Assembly (NCBI GenBank): GCA_009823395.1
Contig: CM020513.1
Coordinates: 14,807,001 to 14,871,000, forward strand
Direction: 5' to 3'
DNA: 64,000 nucleotides
DNA from: Thamnaconus septentrionalis
Taxonomy: Eukaryota; Chordata; Actinopteri; Tetraodontiformes; Monacanthidae
The notes under the pieces are model-generated. The model was not told the DNA's origin. It saw nothing but the letters and a program-made list of their open reading frames with translations, and searched no databases. The translations under genes were made by a program, and so were the position numbers. Below, piece by piece: positions 24,515-36,200 of the stretch (its first letter is position 1; every line of letters starts with the position of its first letter).

Positions 24515-27500
24515 AGTGCGTCATTAATTCTTCCCCATGCACTTGCCCACTTCAGGCAAACACTTTGGCCCTCTACCATCTCGTTGGAGACGGCGATGGC
24601 GGTCTCACAGGCCTCATTAAAATTCAACAGGTCTTTAAGTGTCTGCTCTCTTTGGTTCCGCTGATTCCTTATTGCGTCTATCACCTTCCACAGTCTGTTG
24701 TAAGAGTAATAAGACGGGAGAAATCCATCTCCTCCATGCCCCGGTGTCATTTTGCCGCTCTATCCGGGTGCATAAATGCATTTTCCAGGGTCTGTGTGTG
24801 TCTACTGTGGAATTCTATCCAAAACTGCCAATTTCACGATGGTAGTCTTGTTTTGATGTCTTCCCAGCGTGCTGCATGATTTGCCCTTTTCAACAAACAC
24901 TCACCGGGAAACATTGTTTCACTGAAGGTGCAGAAATGGAATAGCGACGTCTTATTCTGTTTAGAAGTTAAGTGTTTAAACCCGACAAAGAGATGTAAGG
25001 AAGCAGATAAAGAAAGTAAAGTGTGTAGAGGAAGGTGCAGACAGGCAGACTGACTAACTTGGCGTCAGCTGCTGCGTCCGGGGGGCCTCTCCTGCTCTGT
25101 GTGGGGCTTCCAAACGCTTTTGTTCACCGCTGACCCCTGACCCGCTCACACCTGATAAACCCCTAATGTCACTAACTCACATTTCCTGTTCATTCCATGG
25201 TCACCTCCGCTGGCTTCATTACTCACATCAGCATGATGTCAGCACACCCAGTTGGGTCTCTAGCTTTGGTAAATTTATAGTTTAGTTTAGTTGTTGTTAT
25301 GGAGATAGGAACACTTTGTTTTCACTGATAAATTCCAATAATATATGGTTCATATTAGTGTTTTGATTTGAAATAGAGCCACTTTATCCAACATTTTCTA
25401 TCTGTAGCCTCTTAATGAACTCCCTGGAAATGAGAACGGTCCATACATTGCTTTTCAGTGTTAAAGCAGGCAATTCTGTAAATTGACCCTCAGCGATGTC
25501 ATAAATGTCACTGAGAATAGTGGCAGAGTCCCGAGCCAGGTGTCAGTTCCACCCGCTGACTCCTCCTCTCAGTCACCTGGTACAAAGGAACTCCAGTTTT
25601 CGCAGGAAACTGAAATCCACTGTTTTTTGTGAGGGACTGTGAATTGACAGCTAATTATGCAGCTCAGTATTTTTTTAGATGGATAAATATTTGTGTGCGA
25701 TTGCTCTGTTGGAACAGTTTGATTGGAAGCAGCACTGCCACAAACAAAAATGACAGTGAGAGTGTCCTTGGTAGAAGTCAGACTCTATGTGCAGCACCTA
25801 GCGATGTTTGTGGTCAAACCTTATCTCAGCGCACAGGAGATGTTGAGGAAGTGTTTTCACCTAACATGCTGTTGGGATGCACTTTGATTGCTGTGTATGG
25901 CCCCATTAAAGTGCATCTGCAGGGACATGTGAGGGAGGGGACTAAATCTTGGAATGTTCGCGACTTATGTCGCAAGCCAGCCTGGGCTGGTTCAAAAATC
26001 CCATTCAGCTGAAAGAGACGGTGGGGAGAGAAAGGGTGCCGGAGTGCAGCCAAGGTTCTGACAGGGAGGCCATTAAATGCCCACCCATTCTGCTGAGTTC
26101 CTCACGAGGGTGATCTAAGTTCTGAACACTCAGCTCACTGAAACAAAGGCGCTGTGTTCACCTCGCATATATATCTGCTGAAATACAACTAGAGTGTTTT
26201 TTTTTTTTTAATGTGAAGTGGAGATAGAGTGACACAGACTTCCTCCAAAGGTGACTCATCTTCTCAGACAGGTTTCTGGGAAGAAGAAAACAAGCCGCGG
26301 TCTGTTGTTGTTGTGGCATGTGCTATATTTGCCTCTCAACGGTGCAATTACCTTGCTGGTGAAAGCCGTGTTGTTGGTCATAATGATACATGGGACGTAG
26401 CTATATTACTTCAGCCACAACAGTGGCCTGACCATAATGAGACGGCCACGCTATACTTAGGGGCTGTTTTGCACAACAGAGCATTTCCTGGCGTCGCTTC
26501 CCACGAGCAGGAGAAACCAAAGTCGACGAAAGTTCAGGATTTTTCGCAACGGCTCCTCTTGGCCACTCCCACTTCCTTTGGGTCTTGGCCAATTTGTTGT
26601 TCACCTGTTGATGGGTGAAAGGCTGTCCAAATAGAGAGTGAAGAAGAGTTGTGGGGGGGGTTCAACATGGAGAGCAGATGGTGGTGAAAAGTGAGGACAA
26701 CGTAAAGCGGTTCATTCTCGATCGCTTATGGAAACAAAGACACTTCTGTCCCCCCCCAATCACCATGTGACCTCTGCCGAAACCATAAACTTCCAGAACA
26801 GTCTATTTCCCAGACTGAGAGGCAACGTTTTGTATCGCCAGAGCTGATTTATGGTTTTTCAACCCACATTTTGGACTGATTTATACCCCCGGTCACTTCC
26901 TGAAGTATGAACTCAGATGCTCATGAGGGCATTGAAAGACATCAAGTGCGAGGTCAATTTTATCAGTGCACTGGTGAACATTCCTAATTGCAGCAGGTAT
27001 GAACGATGACCTTGGAAGCGGCCTCTTTGGTTTGGAACGTTCTTGGTCCTTGTCTTTGTTTTCTGAAGCGTCTTTGCTTGAATGCCGGAGGAGGAGGAGG
27101 AGTGGAAGGAGGAGAAGGAGGAGGGGGCTGCAGGAATGCTCCCACAGTGGGAAAAAAAGGGGGGGATGATGTGGGGGTGTGACAGGCGAGGGCGAGGGTG
27201 CAGAGGGGTGCAGCAGTGGGAGGTGCCCTGAGGAATGCCTGGAAGGTGTTGGAGAGCTCCAGGAGACACGGGGCTGATAATCCTGCACATCACGTCACTA
27301 TACCTTCACCCAGCGCTCCCATCTCACCCAGCGCTCACTCGTCACTCTCTTAAAAACCAACAAGGGCGGGGCTCACCCCGTGTTAACCTTTTGCTCCTCG
27401 TGTTTTACAAAAAAAAGAAAGAGTCTGTTTGGGGTTCCAGTGACGGACGAGCACATTTCCCACTGATTGTGGTATTCGCTCCTCAGGATCCCTAAAATGT

Positions 27501-27699
27501 GCTTAGCTTCCCTCCTGCTTTTAAAATGTCACCTCAAAACTTTCCTCGCCATGGTAGCCCTTAGTACCCTGAGCGCTGCCTCGCGAGGCTGCCGCGCCAC
27601 TTTTGCTCTTTTTTTTGTTAAGTGATTTGTCAGACAACACAGCTTTTAGAAGTGCCAAAAGCTTTGCTTCATGGGGCGAGTGGTCATACGATGCGAAGC

Positions 27700-27700
<1 letters not shown>

Positions 27701-27743
<43 letters not shown>
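27701..27743. repeat. (CT)n microsatellite
   Basis: Uninterrupted TC array of about 21 units. Confidence 0.95.
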
Positions 27744-27746
<3 letters not shown>

Positions 27747-28780
27747 GTCCTCTGTGACTCAGCCTGGCTGAGAGCTGCAGCGTTCTGCGCTGTGGTCTTT
27801 TGTTTGCATGACTTACTACATCAAATTAATGCAAATAATCCAAGACTTCTATTTTTGGATCGGCTGCTTTGTACAGCATGCACGCTGGTCCGACGTCGTG
27901 ACTGCGCGTCGTTAGCGCGTTGAGCAAACTGATGTCAAGCAAGTCAATGGTGATGCTGCGACTGCGAAAAGTTCCCGAGAAAGCAAATTCCAAACAGTAG
28001 CAGAAGGCGAAGAAGAAGTGGGAGTGACAGGCAGAGTAAACACCTAATTTCTAACATATAAGCTCACATTAATGTTGCATGTGATGGCTGTTAAGTAAAT
28101 AATGAATGAGTTTTGCAGCTTCCCTCTCTAGTTAAAGTTCAAGGAGTTCTTCAGTTGCTCTCCTGGAGGCGTCATGACATCATGACATGATCTGTATGTC
28201 TTGTCATCCACAAGCAGGTGACAGAGATAAAGACATAAAATCTATTGTCTTGAAACGACAGCAACAGGTCTTTACTGTGTGGTTATGCGCGTGATCTCAT
28301 TATTCATCCACCAGCATAAACAGTCTGCAGGCTAAACCCTTTTAATGCCGGCTTGAACAGGTTTTTGCTTTTTGATGCATGTGTCGCCCGAACAATTCTG
28401 CGTCTGATGTCGACAGGGACGCCGTGAATGTTTTCACATCAGGAGCCGTACAAACACTTGAGCTCGGCTGGGAGTTTAGGATTTGATGGAGGTGGAGGAT
28501 GAGGAAAAGGTGCCGGAGTGACTGTACGTCTTGTCGTGATTTCACTCAGGCATCCCAGGTTTGTGTGTGTGAGGTGTATGGGAGGTGGCGGCGGGTGGAG
28601 GTGTGGTCCAGTATCGTGGCCATGTTTCAGCGAGGAGTGTCAAATGGTTTCTATGGCCCACTGGGCTTTTGTGTTTGGCCTGTGTGTTGCTTTTTGCGGT
28701 CGGAATTGTTTCTTTCTCTCCCATTCCCCACAGGGCGTCGCCCACCTTAGGCACACACACACACACGCACTGACACACAC

Positions 28781-28781
<1 letters not shown>

Positions 28782-28829
<48 letters not shown>

Positions 28830-28831
28830 CA
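28782..28831. repeat. (GGCA)n tetranucleotide repeat
   Basis: About 12 perfect CAGG units directly after a short CA array. Confidence 0.95.
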
Positions 28832-29227
28832 AATGTGTGCGTTTCTTCTACCTGGTCTGCTGGACTATGATCTCATTCCAGGAAAAGGAAGTGAGAAAAA
28901 AAAAAATCAGCTGACGAGCTCATTTGTTTACCCAGAAGGTTATCGGCACTGGAGAGCAAGCTGGGAGGGTGGATGCTGAATGCCTCGGGGTTTTACAGCA
29001 CGGCAAACAGCAAAAGGCTCACATGCAAATGCACACGCACGAGTTCCGAGTTTACTCTGCCCTTGACGCCGCGTGCTGTTAGAAGTGGCGGCGGCGGCAG
29101 CGGAGCTCGCCGGGGGAAGGCAGGAGGCATCGGGGGAGAAGAGAAGACGACAACAAGAGCAACAATAACAGGGCTGGAACCTGTAAAAGTAGGAGGCACC
29201 TGATCTGACAGCAGGGAGGAAAAGAGT

Positions 29228-29749
29228 GGGAGAGGACTGAGAGAGGGAGGGAGGGAGGGAGGAGAGAGAAGTGATTGGGAGGGTGTGTTTCTGTGTGGGT
29301 GAGAGGCAGAGAGAGAGGGAGAGAGAGGGAGAGAGAGGGAGGAGGGGTGTTGTCAGAGAGAGAGAGAGAGAGAGAGAGAGCGCGAGAGAGCAGTGGTGAG
29401 GACACCCAGGAGCACATTCCTCAAGCAGCGAGCGGAGTGAGTGAGTGAGAGAGAGAGGGGGAGAGAGAGAGAGCGGCGGCGGCATCATTAATGTATTTCT
29501 CCTGCTGACCACCGTCCCGCCGCCTCTGACCTCTGCCGCCTCCCTGCGCCGACGCATTCAAACACACACACACACACACACACACTCTCTCTCTCGCGCT
29601 CACGGTTGCCATAGCGCGCAGCTCCGGCGGCGCAACCGGCTCTGCCGCTCTGACGGAGGCGGAGGTTTCACCACAGCGGCGGCGGCAGTGAGTGAGGGGA
29701 CGAACGAGAAGAAAGCAGAGTGAGGGGAAGGATCGCAGCCTCGCAGCCG
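29228..29749 (+). other. Candidate CpG-rich promoter and first exon with purine tract
   Basis: A long purine-rich tract (about 29228-29470, GA and GGGA units) leads into CpG-rich sequence with GCGGCGGCGG blocks. It ends at TCGCAGCCG|GTGAGTGTGA, a consensus donor with the exon ending at 29749. This is the most promoter-like block in the 32-kb gap. It is the best candidate for the main rassf7 5' UTR exon, which would splice to the acceptor at 46430. No conserved protein frame is present; the plus and minus frames are low-complexity. Confidence 0.5.
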
Positions 29750-30134
29750 GTGAGTGTGACGGCCGTTTGTCAGGTGGCGTTCAGCTGCTGTTGCTGCCTT
29801 CAGTGTTTGTTTCTCACGGAAAGTTTCCTTCAAGTCGCCGTCTGTCGTCGGCCACGGCGCTCAGTGTTGTGTTGCCACACACAGCTGGTGTCGTCAGTGT
29901 GAGTTTGTGCGCGTCTCATTTAGAACTGCCGGCGACGCATGAGCGGCTCGTCTTGTGGTGCGTCTATTGAGCGTTGACTTGTGACTTAACCTAAACCTGT
30001 TGACACTGTGGGACCTGCCACCCAGCAAGCAGAGAGCAGGCAGAAAAAACAAGCAGCAGAACTCAAACCAGTTTCGGGTGAAACTTCACTCCTGTTTTTT
30101 CACTTTTTGGTGGTGGATTCTTTGTCGGGGCATT

Positions 30135-30136
<2 letters not shown>

Positions 30137-30177
<41 letters not shown>

Positions 30178-30190
30178 CTGAGACAAGTGT

Positions 30191-30257
<67 letters not shown>
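30137..30257. repeat. Compound (GT)n-(CT)n-(CA)n repeat
   Basis: About 20 GT units (30137-30176) are followed after 17 bases by CT units (30194-30222) and then about 18 CA units (30222-30257). The GT and CA arms are complementary and can pair. Confidence 0.95.
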
Positions 30258-30260
<3 letters not shown>

Positions 30261-33200
30261 CTCCTGTCCCACTGCTCCTCTTGCTGTTGTGGGATTAAAG
30301 ATTAATTTATGCAGGCCATGGGCACAGTCCAGCTCACCCACTCCAACCGCATGCATGCGCCTGCTGCATTTAACTGTTGGCGTGCCGCACCAACCCCGAT
30401 GCACGGAACCCGCAAACTGAGCCCTTTCCAAACACTGACTCATCACTATTATGCATGGGTAGCGTCTTATTCAACATTTCCCAGCGTGGTGTGTGTCGGA
30501 TGGTGCAGCTCGGAGCTCATTAGCAGGCCGTGTTTGTTATCCAATCAGGGCCATCGATTAAACCCACCCCGAGCAAACCCCCGCGGTCTGCGTTTCTTCT
30601 TTTCTCAGAGTTGACTGTGGGAGTAGCCCACTTAGACCTCACGTGTTATCTCTTGTGTGTTTTTGCTCAGGCGGTAGGTGAATGAGCGAATGGAAAAAAA
30701 AACCAAGCGTCAACGTCAAGCTGATATCTTCGCGTTAACTCAACATTGTTGCGGTTTAGTTTTAACTTCATCTCTTCAGCGATCTGCCAGTCCTTGTTCC
30801 CACGCCTCCCCTGGTTCGTTCAAAGCTATTAGGTCTTGGTTACCCACCGTGATTCTCCACGCAAGTGAACTCCCCGAGTCAGTCGGATAGGTGGCCCCAA
30901 ATTTGTATGCTTTAATGTGCCGTGCGGTATCTCCTCTGTAGGAAAGAGCGGATACATAACGCCCCAAGCAACTATCAGACGGCAGGAATTATGCATCACA
31001 ACGTGTCCGACCCTCTTCCGAGCCGTGTGAAGTTGGCACTTTCTGTCTCCGCTTCCACTTGATCTTCCTCGCTGCTGAGATGCGGCTGCCTCCCTGTCTG
31101 AGGAAGGAGGGCGCTCAGAGGGGAGGGGGGAGGAGAAGCGAGCCGAGGGTCCTTTGAGAGCCCCTCGCGTCTTCTTCATCACAGTTGATGTTATTTTATT
31201 TTTCTTACGGCACAAAAACACACCGGCAGATTGCTTATTGGAGTCTCTGTTTCCCGGCTCCATCTGCTCATTTATACCGAGACGTATGAAGTTTCCAAGT
31301 CCTTGTGCTATGAGGTGACTCGAGTCCCTGCTTTATTTATCACTCTCCCTCCAACCGCTGTTGGACTCAAGGACAGCGATGGATTGGAATGGCTCCACGG
31401 CAGCAAAGTGCTACATGAACATGTGTCTGGGGATGTAAATCTATATTTCTTCTTCCTCACTCGTCTTTCTCTCCGCCGCTGCCAGATTTCCCCTTCCCGT
31501 TCCCACTTTCCGAGCGTCCTTCCCGTGGCTGTGCAGTGTGACGGAAGGTAGTCCTGCGCTCTGCTCATGTCGAATCCATTAGGGATGAAAGCGCAGCGCA
31601 GTGATAAAAGATTGATCCAGTCCGCCTTGCATCACATTCATACATCCTGCTGCGACGCCCTCCCTAACGCCCCCCCACACTTCCAATCCAAACTCAGCCC
31701 AGTTCTCAATTTATCACTTCATCTAAATAAATCACGCTGCCAAAAGTTTGCAATGTCAAACTTTAGCCCCGAAAAAGATTCAGTTTTTTCCTGCACGTAA
31801 CAAGTTTTCCATGAGGCAAAAAGGAAAAAGATTTTGAAGACGCAGTTTGAGGAAGGAGTCTGAAAAGATGCACCTCTCCTGCCGCTCTGTATTTCTGCAC
31901 TACCTTGAAGGGTAACATGCACTTGGCCAGCGCAGCCACTAAGAGAATGGCATCTTGCCAAAATACACACTGGCCTCACCTGTTGGATGCCGGGAGAGAA
32001 AGACAACAGACCTGTAGTTTGTCAGCTGGGAGGCTATAATTACCGAGAGGAAGGAGGAGAGATGGAATTTTCACTGCGGCTCCGCTTTTAGATCTCAAGA
32101 CGTGAGACGTTCAAGAGCTTCTGAAGGCACATTGTTGTAAAATGGAACGGAATGGAAACGCGAGCGACGCCGTTCCACCGAAACTGATTGTTTTTTGTGT
32201 TTTGTCTTCGGCCCACCTTGTCAGGTTTGATGTTGCTGGGTCATTAGAGAAGTGTCCTCCTTTTTCCCCATTCTCTCTATCTTACTCTTTTTCTCTCTCT
32301 TTTAAACATCCAACACGTGCATCTCATAGGCAAGCCTGAGAGAAATGTATTCTGAGAATGAGTGAACCGAGCAGACTGTCAAGCTCACCTGAGCGAAAGC
32401 CGTTGCATCCTGCCGGGGCCAACTTCCCGCTCCTGTCAGTGTCGGACCTGCCACATCATCCAACCCTACAGACTCAATATTTCTCTCCCGTTGTCACAGT
32501 CCAACCCCACCAGCCCCCAACCCCCCACCCCAACCTCCCCCAGGTTGATTATTATCTTGCTTTCAGTATTACGGACGTCCGGGTCAGTTTGTCTCTGCGT
32601 CCACGGCTGTTAGCTCTGCTGGCCATAGTGATTGTAGCGCGGTAAACATTCAGCATCCATGGATCGGTCACATGACTCTGCATGTGTGAGTGCTTTTTTG
32701 CGCGCGTCTGTGGATTCATGTGTGCGTGTGGGGGTGGGTTGAAGCAGCAGGTTGTCCCTTGCTCAACCAGCCATGCCGTGTTGACTCTGCACACAGAGCT
32801 CTCCGGGCAGTAAATAACAATGTCTCTGCCAAAGGGTCCCAGACACAGCCGGCAGGATGGAGACAATCACTGCCTCCGCCTGCACATATTAAATCAACAT
32901 ATAGGACAGGAGACAGAGGCAGGTGGATCTGACAGAGCAGCTCCCAATCTTGAGAAGCTTGAGGAGAGACCTGCCATCAAACGTTGGATCAAGCAGAGAC
33001 CAGCAGAGAAACCGTATGTTGCTCACAGGGAACAACGTCCCCAAGACTATAAAACTTTCCTGTAGTGTGTTTTCAGATGTTGGGGCCTCATGGGTTCTGC
33101 AATGGCAGAATTGGCCAAGAAAACCAATGTTTTGTGTGGGGAAAAAAGGATATCATGGAGTTGGAGAACATTCTTGGGATGTTGCCAACGGGCTGCTGCA

Positions 33201-36200
33201 CCTGTTTGTCACTTTGGAAGCCTCTCCTTCCCCTCTCTCCCAAATAATTCAACTATTATGTCAAAGCCACAACACAAGGAGCCTGTGTGAAAGCTACATA
33301 ATTGGAAACATAAAATACACCAGTGCAGCAGTTTCCCAGCTGATATGTATGTATTGCACATTCTGACATCTGATCGTAATATTAACTGAAAAAACATGCA
33401 TGCGAGGACCACTTACAGTCTGAAGCCTGTGGGAAAAACCAACACTGTGCTGCCTGCATGCAGGAAAAAAATATAAAGACAAAAAAATAATAGAATTTAG
33501 GTAAAAAAAATTGTGTCAGTGGTTTAGTGATAGCAAGGTTTATACTTGCAAGCTCAGGGGATAATCATAGCCAAAGTGCCCACTCCATTCTTCCGCATGG
33601 ATTACAAGATAAGACATTTTATCGGTGTTAGGTTACCTACTTGCCTTCTGTTTTCGGTGTCCTTGAACCAGATCTTGTCTCTGTGCCATTGCGGTACTAT
33701 TTTTTTTTTTTTACTACATTTAAGCCCTTCTTAGACAGCAATAACATAGTTTTATCTTATTTTGGCTCTTTGTTGATCTGTTAAAGCCTCCAGCTGAAAC
33801 TCATTGATATTGTCCTCTGAGCCATCTGCAGATGTTGTATCGGCAGCAAACGGAAATCCTCATAAAATATGTGAGCCAACATAGTTTTCTCAACTTGTTG
33901 CTGATAAAAAACATCCTTGGAGTTTAAAGGAGCAGGCTGCTCATTCAACAAGAGAAACAACTCAACAATGTATTGGATTTTTTTTACCCTGAAATGTATT
34001 TTCAGGTTTATTGTGCCACACCTTCATAGAGTGAACCATTTTCTTGCTTCAGGGCAACAGAATTGACTTTCTGCTGTAACAAGAATGCAGGTCAGAAAAC
34101 AGACTGCCGCTTTTTACTGTGCTTTATAATGTCATGAAAGCAGGGGGTCATGGACCTGGACCTGAAATGGTTTCCCGGCAGTACAAAAACGCCTTTGAGA
34201 ATATAAATCAAATATGTTTAGACTTTGAGATTCTTTGCAAAGCTGCCAAACAAAAACTCTTCTGTTAGCCTGTTACATGTCAGCGAGGACAAACCCTGTC
34301 TAACACCTGATTCGATGGAGTGGGTGAAGAATCTTTAATAGGATTAAAGTAGGCTTCATATTTCGAGAGCATCAATATGTATCTACTTGAACTTTGAGTT
34401 TCTACAAGCGATCCAAAAATCCATTGTTTCTTTCTGCGTGCTGTGAAAAAAAGGCTTTCTACAAAGAGGTCTTTATTGGGCCATTCTTGCACAGTCGACG
34501 TCTCAAAAGCTTGTCTGTTGAACAGCGTCCCTTTGTAAGTAAACGCTAAGTTTACGCAGAACTTTTAATGCTATTCAGTGGAAAACTCTTTAATTTCACA
34601 TTAGCATATGTCAAAGAAGGCATTGCCTTGGTAAGTATCCCTCCGTTAACAAACACTCTTTGTACAGTTGTGCCTCGCCTCGCCTTCATTAGTGCGCTAC
34701 CCCCTCCCTCTCTGTTGTTCCCCAAGGGGTCGGCAACATATCTTTCATATGTAAACTCATTAGCGGCACCCCTGCCAGTGTCAGGCTGTGTGTACGTGCC
34801 CGTGTATCCATGACAAAAAGGATCACCGTGGGGCAGGTTCTTGGAAGCAAAAGGGCCAATTCGGGCAGATATACTATCTTGTTCCTGAAGGCGCTCTCTG
34901 GATACCAGGAAGAGGTATAAATCCTTGACTCCCACCTATTCCTTACTCATCTTGACTTGCGTGAACATTCCCCCTGCCGCCCCTATAGGCGTGATCCCAG
35001 CTCCTCCTCTGAGTAATGACAGGGTGAGTGGGAGAGTGGTCTAGGAGACAACTCCCCATCAAACTACAAATCAGGTTTATTGAGAGGCCCAGCTAGAGCC
35101 TTGTGATCACACGCAACGCAACCAGAGTCCACCCTTTACTTCTGTAGACAGGTTAGGCCGAATGTCAACCCTCAGCAGTTTTGTGCTGCACAATAGCTAG
35201 TTTAACTTTATTTATTTATTTATTTTGGATTAAGTTTGCAATCTCGGCTACTCAATGTTCAGTCCAACGTTCAGTCAATTAGTTGAGCAGTTTTGAGTAT
35301 TTCCATTGAATTAAATAACGATTAAATGTCACTTTACAAAATATTTAGCCCAACAGTCGAACCAACTTACAGCCACAAACTCAGTTTTCCATTAGTGCTG
35401 GAAATCAGGTTGTACCCTTCAAAGTAACTCGTTAGCACGCATAGCTAAACCCTATAACACGTTACTGCGGCGGGATAAATCAGAGTCCTTTAAACTCGCT
35501 CTCATCTCTTACCTAATGCGTTTGCCACCTCCCATAAGAGGAGACAAGACTTGGCACTAATGCCGCGTTCCTTTTTTCATCCGTGAACAACTGCGCCATA
35601 CTTTCGTAATATAAAATATGTCAGGGAAGTCTGTGGGGGAATGATGCACTCTGCCTGACTCCGCTTTGAAAATCATCCCTTTGTTCCGCCTTCCACATGA
35701 TTACTTGTGCTAGTCTTTTCCCCCATCTTCTCGTGTTGAGGAGTTATTTTTGCTCGTTCGGAATGTACGCGTGGAATATAACCTACTGGTTAGCAATATT
35801 ATTCCAGAGCATATTCACAAGGGTTTGTCGAAGCGTTGCATGATTATATTTCCCAGCACAGTACTGTGGTGAAGGAATTCTCCTTTGCATCCCAGTTGCA
35901 GGGTTTAGCCTTCCTTACTGGCTCTCTTGTGGCATGCGTGTGTTTACCATCATTCCTCTGTCAAAGGGCCTGGTTTGTAGAACCACCTTGGTTCAATATT
36001 TGGACTAAAGGAAGAAGACGCTTTTTAATTAGTCAGTACAGTTATGTAACAGTACGGCAAACTAATACGTCTTTCGGCGTTACTACAATTTGTATTGATA
36101 TTTCAAGAATAGATTTATTATTGATATATGCAATGACAACCTGGACAATAAATTGACCGAAAGTGCACGTAAGGCCGAAACTGTACCGTTCTTGTGCAAA

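Larger units (their letters stand above)
23041..28900. other. Intergenic, no coding exon recognised
   Basis: Mostly unique sequence with (CA)n at 24479-24508, (CT)n at 27701-27743 and a (GGCA)n array at 28782-28831. Open frames of up to 150 codons lack domains, splice context or recognisable sequence. A purine-rich run near 27080-27200 encodes only low-complexity frames. Confidence 0.55.

Noticed and set aside
28940..29557. 205-codon open frame on the minus strand
   Set aside because: Its sequence is dominated by repeated SLSLSL and PPSLPL runs coming from the purine-rich repeat tract; low complexity and no domain.
35836..36156. 106-codon open frame in the 32-kb gap
   Set aside because: AT-rich, with no recognisable family, splice sites or promoter. 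Composition is as expected of random frames.
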